Assembly: GCA_040954595.2 (NCBI GenBank)
Contig: CM082578.2
Coordinates: forward strand, 15,996,001-16,060,000
Reading direction: 5' to 3'
DNA from: Balanoglossus misakiensis
Taxonomy: Eukaryota; Hemichordata
Length of the DNA: 64,000 nucleotides
The first letter of the stretch is position 1. Each line of letters opens with the position of its first letter. Shown here piece after piece: positions 53,401 through 57,524 of the stretch. A program made the position numbers and the translations under genes. Under the pieces are notes generated by a model that made no database searches, had not been told where the DNA came from, and saw only the letters and a program-made list of their open reading frames with translations.

Positions 53401-56400
53401 CAGTGTCATTCCACTGAAGTCATTATTTGGGGTCAACTTTTTCGGTCTTGCTGCGAATGATCTTCATAGCTGAAGATTGCAAACAGTGTACATTCCACAG
53501 TCAACAGGTGCAGTGGAAGTTGGATTACAGCACAAGTGTATCTGACAGACATTTCTCATGTAGCTTTCCGCACTGATGTCTAAGTGTACATGTATTTGAC
53601 CAAATCTTTCACTGGAGAAGATACCCCCTCTGTTTACTTGTTACCTCCGTTCAGTGGGAAACAACTTCCAGAAATGCTCCACATGCACGGGCTGCAAATT
53701 TGTTGATACACACTTGTAGATTATGTATTATTGCATATTAAAGTTTGAGTTTCTTTTCACCCATCTTATCGTGTCCAGTGTTCTGTTACTTGCGGAGAAG
53801 GTCTGAAGACAAGAAGTGTAGTCTGTGAGAGGAAACACAATCGGGAAGTGAGTGTTGAACTCTGCGATCCCCGGAAGAAGCCTCTGGAAGTCAAGAAGTG
53901 CAGTCGTCAAGAATGTGTCACTTACACATGGCGTACTGGCAAGTGGTCTCAGGTAAAAATGGCACTGTCAATCAATTCAATCAGGCATATTGCTTCGTAA
54001 GCCTCTTTGGTGTGTTCTTTATTTCTCATTATCAACTGACTTTCATACACAGCAATATGCTGTCTGTTTCTTGTTAACAAGGACTTTTTTCATGAATAAC
54101 TAACTGTGTCTCACTGTGTCTTTACTGCTTTCATACAGACACTTTTCATTCCAAACTTTTTTTCATGCGTGGTTGTCTGCTTTCTCTTGTTGGCACTATT
54201 TTCCTTCTGGACTATCTCTGAGTAAAAGATATCTGACGTTCAGGTCAAAAGATCAAATAGATATAAAATGAACAATATCCATAGAGCTACAATAAAAACA
54301 CAATGTAGAAGTTGACAGTGGAGTAGAGAGACAATGGCAATCGCTCCAGTGTCTTTGATAATGAGTTGATTTGTTAGTCCCCATGGATGAAGTCGTTGGG
54401 ACTAATGAATTGGGCTCTGTCTGTCTGTACGTGCATTTGTCCATCTGGTGCATTTTACATGAAGACATGCGCGTACCTTGACTTAAATAACTTCCAGTTT
54501 GGTTAAATTTGGTAGGGTATAGTATAATTTGCATCAAACCATTGAAAATGAATTGTTAAGGTTGCCAGCATGCTGTGTTACAAATGTAGTTACTGCACAT
54601 TGAGATCCTGCCAGCTTTAAATTCACCCTAGCTGCTGGCTGTTTTGTGCTGTAACACAGACCATTCAATTTTTGTGTTGGCAGTGCACAAAATCTTGTGG
54701 TGGAGGTCAAAGACACAGGGTTGTTCACTGTGTCAATGGTGAAGATAAACTTGCTGAAGATGTTTACTGCAAAAAACGCAGGCCAAGAGATACAAAACAC
54801 TGCAAATCTCAAGAGTGTCCTGTACCAACATGGACTTCGGGAGAGTGGTCGGAGGTATAACATTCGACTTTATCTTATAGGGTACATGAGTTTTGATCCA
54901 ATTTCACCCAGTTTTAAGACACATTCAGGGGAGTTGTAAATGTACTTTTCTACAAATTCTATGATTTAATGAGAATATATGTGTTTTGTTTACCAGTGTT
55001 CAAGGACATGTGGAGAAGGTCATCAAACAAGGAACGTCACCTGCCAAGCTTTTAGTGAAGAAAATTTGCCAATACCAGGTGAAGTGAGCGGCTGTGATCC
55101 AATCCAAGAGCCAGAATCACTCAGACCTTGCAATATTGGCCAGTGTCAGTCCGACAGCTTCTGGAGGACAGGAAGTTGGAGTGTGGTAAGTTGTCTTTGA
55201 AGAATAGCATCTTCATATGTCCCGTACAGTATGCGATGACTAGGGATTAAAAATCTTGCCTTTAACAGCAGATTTCATCGATTGGTTTAATTTTGAAAAG
55301 GGATTGAATTTCATTTGTGAGCTTGTCATTATCGTTCTATTTTCTATTTTCAAAGTGTTCAAGAAGTTGTGGGGTTGGTGTCAGCCAAAGAATTGTTGTT
55401 TGTCAGGAATGGAGTGGAAAGAGTCAGCCAGATGAAGAATGCGCAGAAGTCAAACCAGAATCTGTGAAATCCTGTGATATGGGACCATGTAAGTGTAACC
55501 TTACTTTCTTACATTGAGTTTCTCTTTGTGATGCTGCAAGGGAATCTTTTTCTGTTCCTGATTTTGTAGTAAATGGTGTTGTGCGATGTAGTAGGTATAC
55601 ACTGACTGTTTGTTTTCATCTGTGAAGGTTTACCGAGAAGTTGCCACGAGCTGAAATGGACAAAAGGAATAAGTGAAGATGGAGAGTATCTTATCCTGAT
55701 AGGTGACAGAACGTTGAGTGTCTACTGCCATAACATGATGTCTAGCGTACCATTAGAATTTTTAACACTGCCAGCTGGAGAAGCAGAAAACTACTCAGAA
55801 ATTTATCCCAAAAGGTGCGTATGAACCATGGTGGGTTGTCATGGTTACTTGGCTGAGGTTATATGGTCCCACACTCAGCGTGTCTAATGGAAATCATTAT
55901 AGACAAGTGCAAATAGGGGATGACAACAAGTTGAGAATATAGCTGTGAACAGCAATAAGCGGGTTTTGAGACACTTCTAGCCCTATTGGTTCGCCTGGAG
56001 ATAGATACATGTATGTGCATATCCCCCTCCAATGAGATGTGAAGTGTTTGTCTTTGACTTCTATAATTACATTCTCTGATTTTTCCTTTAGGTCAACCAT
56101 CTTATTAAGTCTTCTTCTTTTTCAATTTGCTTACAGTCTTATAGTACCTCACCAGTGTCCATATAATGGCAATCGCAATGATAATTGTGAGTGTACTGAC
56201 TACAACCACCCGCAGTCAGGTTTCACTGCATTCTCAAAGTTGAGACTTGATGTCCATACTATGTCTGTCATCAGTAAGTATATGCATTGTTATTCACTGT
56301 CAGAGTTCAATTTTGTCAAAATTATTTTTTGCAGCAATGGAATATCAGTACTGGCTATGTGATGTTGTCTGCAGCCATTTTAGGTAGATATCTGAAGTAA

Positions 56401-57168
56401 CAAAAGGTAGTTTCATGGTAACGCCAACCCTGTGATTGATTTTGGCACCATGCTTATAGTAAGAAAGCAGCGTCAAAGCCAATGAATTCTGAAAGGGCTA
56501 GAGCAACATTGCGTTTTCTTTTTGTCAAATTTTCTTAGCTATTCAGTGATTAATGCCTGTGTGTTGTTATCCTGTTTCGTTCACAGCTTCAGATGACAGC
56601 TTTATCGTCCAAAAACAGGGTGAATTCATACCCTATGCCACTGCAGGGGATTGTTACAGTTTGTCCAACTGCCCTCAAGGCCGATTTCACATCAATCTTT
56701 CTGGTACTGGTCTTGCTGTATCCACAGGCAGCAGTTGGGATGCAGAAGGTAGAGCTCTAACCAGAAACATCTTCAGGGAAAAAGTGAGCATTTTGTTTGT
56801 TCATTTCATTTTGATTCATTACCCATTTTAGTCCCCAAAGACAAAGTCCTTAGGGGACTATATGATTGGGCTCTGTACATCTGTCCATCCATCCGTCTAT
56901 CCTAAGCCTGAAATCAGACGTGCCTGGAACAATTTCATTCCAACTTGGTACATGTACATGGACAGTCTACATACACATACAGACAGGAAGATAGATTGAC
57001 ATAACCCGCAAGCCTCCAGGGCTCTGTTGTTGCCATGGTAAAGACTCTAATATTTCTCTCTCTTTTTGGGGTCAGAATGGGCAGATTATTCGAGGAAGTT
57101 GTGGTGGATATTGTGGTAAATGTTTTCCAGATTCAAGAACTGGTTTGAAGCTTACCTTCACATCATGA
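21655..57168 (+). CDS. ADAMTS9/20: ADAMTS9/20-like metalloprotease with GON domain, 5'-partial, 34 exons in window
   Basis: Secreted zinc endopeptidase of the ADAMTS (reprolysin) family. Joining 34 exons gives an open frame of 1,671 residues. Domain order: prodomain tail (1-40), furin-type site RKKR (41-44), metalloprotease (45-247) with HEIGHVLNIPHD (194-205) and Met-turn Met220, disintegrin-like module (about 248-338), TSR1 (350-400), Cys-rich module (about 401-523), spacer (524-640), TSR2-15 (641-1468) and GON domain (1472-1671) with ten cysteines. This order and the 15-TSR total are diagnostic for ADAMTS9/20; C. elegans GON-1 belongs to the same subclass. Members cleave matrix proteoglycans such as versican and steer cell migration; substrate here is inferred only. 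Every intron has GT-AG ends and phases agree at all 33 junctions. The signal peptide and most of the prodomain lie upstream and were not found. No break or frameshift is seen. Confidence 0.96.
21740..22635 (+). other. Intron 1 in window
   Basis: 896 bases between the prodomain-linker exon and the furin-site exon, GTAAGT...TACAG, phase 2. I see nothing else in it. Confidence 0.75.
22636..22792 (+). CDS. ADAMTS9/20: ADAMTS9/20 exon 2: furin site and start of metalloprotease
   Basis: Encodes [20 protein letters not shown] and on into [16 protein letters not shown] (residues 28-80). RKKR at 41-44 is a canonical proprotein convertase site, so the mature enzyme would begin at Ser45. The following residues match the first strand and helix of reprolysin domains (VVxDxxMxxYHGxxLxHYxLTLM). 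One N-glycosylation sequon (NST) sits just before the cleavage site. Ends in phase 0 with donor gtaagt. Confidence 0.95.
22793..23454 (+). other. Intron 2, with a long G tract
   Basis: 662 bases, GTAAGT...GCAG. It contains a 21-base uninterrupted G run (22937-22957) preceded by a five-base G run, capable in principle of G-quadruplex formation in the nascent RNA. Confidence 0.9.
22937..22957 (+). repeat. 21-base G tract
   Basis: Uninterrupted G run in an intron on the sense strand, 145 bases after the donor at 22793, with GGGGG just upstream. Confidence 0.9.
23455..23538 (+). CDS. ADAMTS9/20: ADAMTS9/20 exon 3: metalloprotease
   Basis: An 84-base exon, phase 0 at both ends, acceptor gtttcgcag, donor gtaagt. 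It encodes [20 protein letters not shown] and ends VLVIKDEK (residues 81-108), the helix and central strand of the catalytic fold. In vertebrate ADAMTS9 the corresponding stretch reads very similarly. Confidence 0.95.
23539..27240 (+). other. Intron 3 (3.7 kb)
   Basis: GTAAGT...TACAG. Contains one copy of a dispersed repeat (about 24061-24205) whose partner is near 16963. A short CTTT/ATTC run at about 25371-25392 follows AATAAA, resembling a retroelement tail. No exon recognised inside. Confidence 0.85.
24061..24205 (+). repeat. Dispersed repeat pair, copy 2
   Basis: CTGTCAAAATGTGGTGCAAA to TTTATTTTAGACCAAATGGA and CCTTAATCAAAATTTTA. Same order of blocks as the copy at 16963; boundaries approximate. 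Lies in the 3.7-kb intron. Confidence 0.5.
27241..27365 (+). CDS. ADAMTS9/20: ADAMTS9/20 exon 4: metalloprotease
   Basis: Encodes [20 protein letters not shown] through DTAVLLTR (residues 109-150), covering the FCxWQ block and the D-T-A-V-L-L-T-R strand typical of ADAMTS enzymes. Acceptor tttttacag is good; donor AG|gtaaca is weaker than its neighbours. Preceded by a 3.7-kb intron and followed by a 3.4-kb intron. Confidence 0.95.
27366..30786 (+). other. Intron 4 (3.4 kb)
   Basis: GTAACA...TACAG. Contains a 15-base C tract (29376-29390). Short open frames inside have no similarity I recognise and no consistent splice flanks. Confidence 0.85.
29376..29390 (+). repeat. 15-base C tract
   Basis: Uninterrupted C run in the 3.4-kb intron; G-rich on the minus strand. 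Confidence 0.9.
30787..30827 (+). CDS. ADAMTS9/20: ADAMTS9/20 exon 5: 41-base micro-exon of metalloprotease
   Basis: Encodes [14 protein letters not shown] (residues 150-164). It is only 41 bases long but required: it joins LLTR to [12 protein letters not shown] exactly as in ADAMTS9/20 proteins and restores frame (split codons AG|G and G|GA). Acceptor ctttacag; donor gtaggt is suboptimal. It contributes two cysteines of the catalytic domain. The 125-base intron after it is one of the shortest in the gene. Confidence 0.92.
30953..31058 (+). CDS. ADAMTS9/20: ADAMTS9/20 exon 6: zinc-binding helix
   Basis: Encodes [20 protein letters not shown] then [15 protein letters not shown] (residues 164-199). 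His194, Glu195 and His198 form the first half of the zinc-binding HExxHxxNxxHD motif, with Glu195 as catalytic base, so the active site is intact. The codon for the Val after HEIGH is split (GT|T) across the 172-base intron. Confidence 0.97.
31231..31371 (+). CDS. ADAMTS9/20: ADAMTS9/20 exon 7: third zinc ligand and Met-turn
   Basis: Encodes [11 protein letters not shown]...[20 protein letters not shown] (residues 199-246). His204 is the third zinc ligand. The Asn at the position where many metzincins have Gly is normal for ADAMTS. VMAP holds the Met-turn (Met220). It ends within the helix ELTEFLD that closes the catalytic domain. Confidence 0.97.
31372..32547 (+). other. Intron 7 (1.2 kb)
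   Basis: GTAAGT...CCCAG, phase 2. Contains a GTCT tetranucleotide run at about 32397-32425, about 120 bases upstream of the acceptor. Confidence 0.9.
32397..32425 (+). repeat. GTCT microsatellite
   Basis: About seven perfect GTCT units in an intron. Confidence 0.85.
32548..32692 (+). CDS. ADAMTS9/20: ADAMTS9/20 exon 8: disintegrin-like module, first half
   Basis: Encodes [20 protein letters not shown] followed by ...[21 protein letters not shown] (residues 246-294). The pattern GxCLLxxP...YxxxxQCELxFG is characteristic of the ADAMTS disintegrin-like module. One NSS sequon is present. Acceptor tacccag, donor gtaagt. Confidence 0.95.
32942..33040 (+). CDS. ADAMTS9/20: ADAMTS9/20 exon 9: disintegrin-like module, second half
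   Basis: A 99-base, phase 0-0 exon encoding [20 protein letters not shown] then [13 protein letters not shown] (residues 295-327). CxRLWC and PWADGTxC are hallmark blocks of the family and supply four cysteines. Donor gtatgt. Confidence 0.96.
33304..33519 (+). CDS. ADAMTS9/20: ADAMTS9/20 exon 10: end of disintegrin-like module and central TSR1
   Basis: Encodes [11 protein letters not shown], then the central thrombospondin type 1 repeat [20 protein letters not shown] (from residue 348) through [18 protein letters not shown] (residues 328-399). TSR1 has the WxxW C-mannosylation motif (Trp350-Trp353) and the O-fucosylation motif CSRTCG. Phase 0-0. Confidence 0.97.
33657..33774 (+). CDS. ADAMTS9/20: ADAMTS9/20 exon 11: start of Cys-rich module
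   Basis: Encodes [20 protein letters not shown] and on to [10 protein letters not shown] (residues 400-439). The block FRExQC...FNxNxLxPNVxWVPKYSG is conserved in ADAMTS9/20 Cys-rich modules. One NVS sequon. Ends in phase 1. Confidence 0.96.
33952..34088 (+). CDS. ADAMTS9/20: ADAMTS9/20 exon 12: Cys-rich module
   Basis: Encodes [20 protein letters not shown] then [19 protein letters not shown] (residues 439-484), near-identical in pattern to vertebrate ADAMTS9 ([16 protein letters not shown]...[19 protein letters not shown]). Acceptor tttctttag, donor gtaagt. Confidence 0.97.
34181..34230 (+). repeat. 50-base dispersed repeat, copy 2
   Basis: Begins ACGCGAGATCTCG, then GGAGTTTGGAAAATGGTG. 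Lies in the 238-base intron before the exon at 34327. Family unknown; the CGAGATCTCG palindrome is its most conserved part. Confidence 0.5.
34327..34444 (+). CDS. ADAMTS9/20: ADAMTS9/20 exon 13: end of Cys-rich module
   Basis: Encodes [20 protein letters not shown] then [20 protein letters not shown] (residues 485-524), the conserved AGCDHxLxS...CGVCGGDxxxC block. Its donor TATG|gtaagtaatgcc is duplicated exactly 39 bases downstream; using the second copy would read into TAA at 34450-34452 and truncate the protein before the spacer. Confidence 0.97.
34445..34769 (+). other. Intron 13, with duplicated donor
   Basis: 325 bases. The first 12 intron bases plus the last four exon bases recur as an exact 16-base copy at 34480-34495, providing a second consensus 5' splice site. 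Confidence 0.9.
34770..34865 (+). CDS. ADAMTS9/20: ADAMTS9/20 exon 14: start of spacer
   Basis: Encodes [20 protein letters not shown] then DDNYL (residues 524-556). G(Y)xxVxxIPxGAxxIxxRQ is the standard opening of ADAMTS spacer domains. Acceptor is preceded by a short (ATC/ATT) run ending in caacag; donor is gtaaag. Confidence 0.96.
35163..35329 (+). CDS. ADAMTS9/20: ADAMTS9/20 exon 15: spacer
   Basis: Encodes [20 protein letters not shown] then [18 protein letters not shown]...EDILLQ (residues 556-611). It fits the spacer beta-sandwich (YxLNGxxxV...YSGS...ERI...LxxxLLLQ). One NCS sequon. Phase 1 in, phase 0 out. Confidence 0.95.
35536..35662 (+). CDS. ADAMTS9/20: ADAMTS9/20 exon 16: end of spacer, start of TSR2
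   Basis: Encodes [20 protein letters not shown] and [18 protein letters not shown] (residues 612-654). The first part is the last spacer strand pair (LQVLSVGxLxxPxxxYxxxIP). The rest opens TSR2, whose first-cysteine motif CSAICN lacks the Ser/Thr needed for O-fucose. One NIS sequon. Confidence 0.95.
35663..35986 (+). other. Intron 16, contains a MITE copy
   Basis: 324 bases, GTAAGT...GATAG. A TTAA-bounded element occupies 35758-35825, about a fifth of the intron. Confidence 0.9.
35758..35825 (+). mobile_element. TTAA-bounded MITE, copy 3
   Basis: 68 bases, TTAAGCTTTTCACCACCATGG... to ...GTAGAAAGGGTTAA, in the same orientation as the copy at 42856. More diverged centre and left end. Lies within the 324-base intron after the exon ending at 35662. 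Confidence 0.65.
35987..36113 (+). CDS. ADAMTS9/20: ADAMTS9/20 exon 17: rest of TSR2
   Basis: Encodes [20 protein letters not shown] then [20 protein letters not shown] (residues 654-696), with four TSR cysteines in order. Together with the preceding exon it forms the first of 14 C-terminal TSRs. Donor AG|gtagtc is weak; the flanks contain no better in-frame alternative that I noticed. Confidence 0.93.
36114..36422 (+). other. Intron 17, TCAA microsatellite near acceptor
   Basis: 309 bases, GTAGTC...TTGTAG. A TCAA/TCAG run (36351-36392) lies 30-70 bases before the acceptor, where branch point and pyrimidine tract should be. Confidence 0.9.
36351..36392 (+). repeat. TCAA/TCAG microsatellite
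   Basis: About ten tetranucleotide units 30-70 bases upstream of a coding-exon acceptor at 36423. Confidence 0.85.
36423..36624 (+). CDS. ADAMTS9/20: ADAMTS9/20 exon 18: TSR3 and Trp segment of TSR4
   Basis: Encodes [20 protein letters not shown] through CEGDC, then WEFSDWST (residues 696-763). TSR3 lacks Ser/Thr at the O-fucose position (CSARCG). Six TSR cysteines are present. The intron upstream contains a TCAA microsatellite and stays open in the same frame for about 130 bases, so an upstream alternative acceptor would not introduce a stop. Confidence 0.95.
36860..37024 (+). CDS. ADAMTS9/20: ADAMTS9/20 exon 19: TSR4 core
   Basis: Begins exactly at the first TSR cysteine codon ([16 protein letters not shown]) and ends with WKLTEWSA of the next repeat (residues 764-818). 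55 codons, phase 0-0. O-fucose motif CSVSCG is present. This is the first of eleven consecutive symmetrical exons. Confidence 0.96.
37239..37403 (+). CDS. ADAMTS9/20: ADAMTS9/20 exon 20: TSR5 core
   Basis: Encodes [20 protein letters not shown] and on to [11 protein letters not shown] (residues 819-873). 55 codons, phase 0-0, the same length as the previous exon. Six cysteines, O-fucose motif intact. Confidence 0.96.
37697..37924 (+). CDS. ADAMTS9/20: ADAMTS9/20 exon 21: TSR6 core plus linker
   Basis: Encodes [20 protein letters not shown] to [17 protein letters not shown] and WRTGDWTP (residues 874-949). 76 codons, longer than its neighbours because of a linker of about 20 residues after the last TSR6 cysteine. 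Human ADAMTS9 has a linker at the same place. Phase 0-0. Confidence 0.96.
37925..38355 (+). other. Intron 21
   Basis: 431 bases, GTGAGT...GGCAG. A CTGT/CTGG-rich run lies at about 38024-38069. Nothing else seen. Confidence 0.9.
38356..38523 (+). CDS. ADAMTS9/20: ADAMTS9/20 exon 22: TSR7 core
   Basis: Encodes [20 protein letters not shown] to [11 protein letters not shown] (residues 950-1005). 56 codons, phase 0-0, six cysteines, O-fucose motif intact. Acceptor gatggcag has a short pyrimidine tract. Confidence 0.95.
38666..38688 (+). repeat. TATT microsatellite
   Basis: About five TATT units immediately before the acceptor tcctacag at 38691-38698; it may supply part of the pyrimidine tract. 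Confidence 0.85.
38699..38914 (+). CDS. ADAMTS9/20: ADAMTS9/20 exon 23: TSR8 core plus linker
   Basis: Encodes [20 protein letters not shown] to [15 protein letters not shown] and WRVGPWSS (residues 1006-1077). 72 codons including a second linker, again matching the position of a linker in ADAMTS9. It is the only TSR here with Pro after the first cysteine. A (TATT)n run lies just before the acceptor tcctacag. Confidence 0.95.
39128..39286 (+). CDS. ADAMTS9/20: ADAMTS9/20 exon 24: TSR9 core
   Basis: Encodes [20 protein letters not shown] to [11 protein letters not shown] (residues 1078-1130). 53 codons, phase 0-0. The NGS sequon in ENGSCD precedes the fourth cysteine. Confidence 0.96.
39412..39588 (+). 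CDS. ADAMTS9/20: ADAMTS9/20 exon 25: TSR10 core
   Basis: Encodes [20 protein letters not shown] to WFRGQWSR (residues 1131-1189). 59 codons, phase 0-0. Donor CGG|gtagga is weak, and it opens the longest intron of the visible gene (12,853 bases). Confidence 0.94.
39764..39817 (+). repeat. Hairpin-type dispersed repeat, copy b
   Basis: TAGTCCCCATGGATGTAGTC, then GGGGTGGGATTTATAG and a GGAGTCTGTCCGTC tail. Same element as the copies at 54373 and 56827, with a degraded right arm. Near the start of the 12.9-kb intron. Confidence 0.5.
42493..42537 (+). repeat. CTGT microsatellite
   Basis: GTCTGTCTG run ending in CCGTCCATCC, similar to the tail of the hairpin-type repeats, but no hairpin head is visible. 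Confidence 0.75.
42856..42929 (+). mobile_element. TTAA-bounded MITE, copy 2
   Basis: 74 bases, TTAACCCTATCACCACCATGG... to ...GATGAAAGAGTTAA. It aligns to the reverse complement of the 57525 copy along its whole length, apart from a gap of about 19 bases in the middle. Both ends keep TTAA. Confidence 0.75.
44651..44770 (+). repeat. Tandem duplication, two units of about 60 bases
   Basis: Units at 44651-44710 and 44711-44770 share GGTC(G/T)GTT, AGAACCC, TTGATTAAA, AATAAC and ACCT(A/G)TGC blocks in the same order. Inside the 12.9-kb intron. Confidence 0.5.
49392..49404 (-). promoter_or_regulatory. Perfect DR1 nuclear-receptor motif
   Basis: TGACCTTTGACCT on the plus strand is AGGTCAAAGGTCA on the minus strand, the exact consensus for DR1-binding receptors (RXR, HNF4, COUP-TF classes). 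Inside the 12.9-kb intron. Confidence 0.35.
52442..52609 (+). CDS. ADAMTS9/20: ADAMTS9/20 exon 26: TSR11 core
   Basis: Encodes [20 protein letters not shown] to [11 protein letters not shown] (residues 1190-1245). 56 codons, phase 0-0, six cysteines, O-fucose motif intact. Acceptor ttttgtag, donor gtgagg. Confidence 0.95.
52610..53778 (+). other. Intron 26, with CATCACA-rich satellite
   Basis: 1.17 kb, GTGAGG...TCCAG. About 53090-53226 is a degenerate satellite of short CATCACA/CATTACA-like units. Confidence 0.85.
53090..53226 (+). repeat. CATCACA-type degenerate satellite
   Basis: Irregular array of 5-10-base units such as CATCACATCAC and CATTACATTAC in an intron; composition drifts toward ACATC-like units from about 52990. 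Confidence 0.6.
53779..53952 (+). CDS. ADAMTS9/20: ADAMTS9/20 exon 27: TSR12 core
   Basis: Encodes [20 protein letters not shown] to WRTGKWSQ (residues 1246-1303). 58 codons, phase 0-0, lysine-rich between the fourth and fifth cysteines ([12 protein letters not shown]). Acceptor gtgtccag. Confidence 0.96.
53953..54683 (+). other. Intron 27, contains a hairpin-type repeat
   Basis: 731 bases, GTAAAA...GGCAG. Contains one copy of the TTAGTCCC...GGGACTAA hairpin element (54373-54450). Confidence 0.85.
54373..54450 (+). repeat. Hairpin-type dispersed repeat, copy c
   Basis: TTAGTCCCCATGGATGAAGT then GTTGGGACTAATGAATTGGG and CTCTGTCTGTCTGTACGTG. TTAGTCCC pairs with GGGACTAA to form a short stem; a CTGT-rich tail follows. 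Confidence 0.6.
54684..54854 (+). CDS. ADAMTS9/20: ADAMTS9/20 exon 28: TSR13 core
   Basis: Encodes [20 protein letters not shown] to WTSGEWSE (residues 1304-1360). 57 codons, phase 0-0, O-fucose motif CTKSCG. Acceptor tgttggcag, donor GAG|gtataa. Confidence 0.95.
54997..55185 (+). CDS. ADAMTS9/20: ADAMTS9/20 exon 29: TSR14 core
   Basis: Encodes [20 protein letters not shown] to FWRTGSWSV (residues 1361-1423). 63 codons, slightly longer between the third and fourth cysteines, as in the matching repeat of ADAMTS9. One NVT sequon. Last of the eleven phase 0-0 exons. Confidence 0.96.
55356..55488 (+). CDS. ADAMTS9/20: ADAMTS9/20 exon 30: TSR15 core
   Basis: Encodes [20 protein letters not shown] to KSCDMGP plus the first base of the final cysteine codon (residues 1424-1468). 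It ends in phase 1, so the last TSR cysteine is completed by the next exon. Acceptor ttttcaaag, donor gtaagt. Confidence 0.95.
55628..55814 (+). CDS. ADAMTS9/20: ADAMTS9/20 exon 31: start of GON domain
   Basis: Encodes [34 protein letters not shown] and ENYSEIYPK (residues 1468-1530). The pattern C.....GxSEDGEYxLxIxxxxLxxxC...ENxSExY is specific to the GON domain found in GON-1 and ADAMTS9/20. The acceptor atctgtgaag is unusual but gives the only frame-consistent join. Confidence 0.94.
55815..56136 (+). other. Intron 31
   Basis: 322 bases, GTGCGT...TACAG with a long pyrimidine tract before the acceptor. A TACATGTA palindrome lies near 56009. Nothing else seen. Confidence 0.9.
56137..56273 (+). 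CDS. ADAMTS9/20: ADAMTS9/20 exon 32: GON domain
   Basis: Encodes [20 protein letters not shown] then [19 protein letters not shown] (residues 1530-1576). The block ECPYNGxRxDxCxC...GFxxFxKxRxDxxxM is GON-specific. Acceptor ttgcttacag, donor gtaagt. Confidence 0.96.
56274..56586 (+). other. Intron 32
   Basis: 313 bases, GTAAGT...TCACAG. I see nothing else in it. Confidence 0.9.
56587..56783 (+). CDS. ADAMTS9/20: ADAMTS9/20 exon 33: GON domain
   Basis: Encodes the stretch from [20 protein letters not shown] through [20 protein letters not shown] (residues 1576-1641). P(F/Y)[26 protein letters not shown] is the most conserved block of the GON domain. One NLS sequon. Donor gtgagc. Confidence 0.97.
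56827..56902 (+). repeat. Hairpin-type dispersed repeat, copy d
   Basis: TTTAGTCCCCAAAGACAAAG then TCCTTAGGGGACTATATGAT, followed by TGGGCTCTGTACATCTGTCC. TAGTCCCC and GGGGACTA form a perfect 8-base inverted repeat. Lies in the intron before the last coding exon. Confidence 0.65.
57076..57168 (+). CDS. ADAMTS9/20: ADAMTS9/20 exon 34: GON C-terminus and stop
   Basis: Encodes [20 protein letters not shown] then [10 protein letters not shown] and TGA at 57166-57168 (residues 1642-1671). CGGYCGKC followed by about 14 residues is the normal end of the GON domain, so the C-terminus is complete. The exon appears to continue as 3'UTR to a donor at 57180. Confidence 0.97.
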   Translation, partial: NGQIIRGSCGGYCGKCFPDSRTGLKLTFTS

Positions 57169-57524
57169 TATTAACTCAGGTAAAATTTGATTCTATTATC
57201 CCTCCTCATTTTTTGTCAAATTCGTGAATTACAACAATTAATTTTTTTCTGTGTTGCTTTTCTCTTTCAGGGAACCCTATTAATTGTACAGTATTTCAAC
57301 ATGAAGATTAATATTATATAGAAAAAAAACACAATTTTAGAAGACCAAATCTCAGTTTATGCAATGTTTATAACTTGAAAATTGGTGCTATGAAATGAGA
57401 CTTTTTCTTCATTGTATATACCATTACAACCTTGAGAAGTATACTATATTTTTTATATATATTTTGTTGCATTTTTATAAGTTATTCCCATGTACTTACA
57501 ACATAAAGAAAAACACAAGGGATG

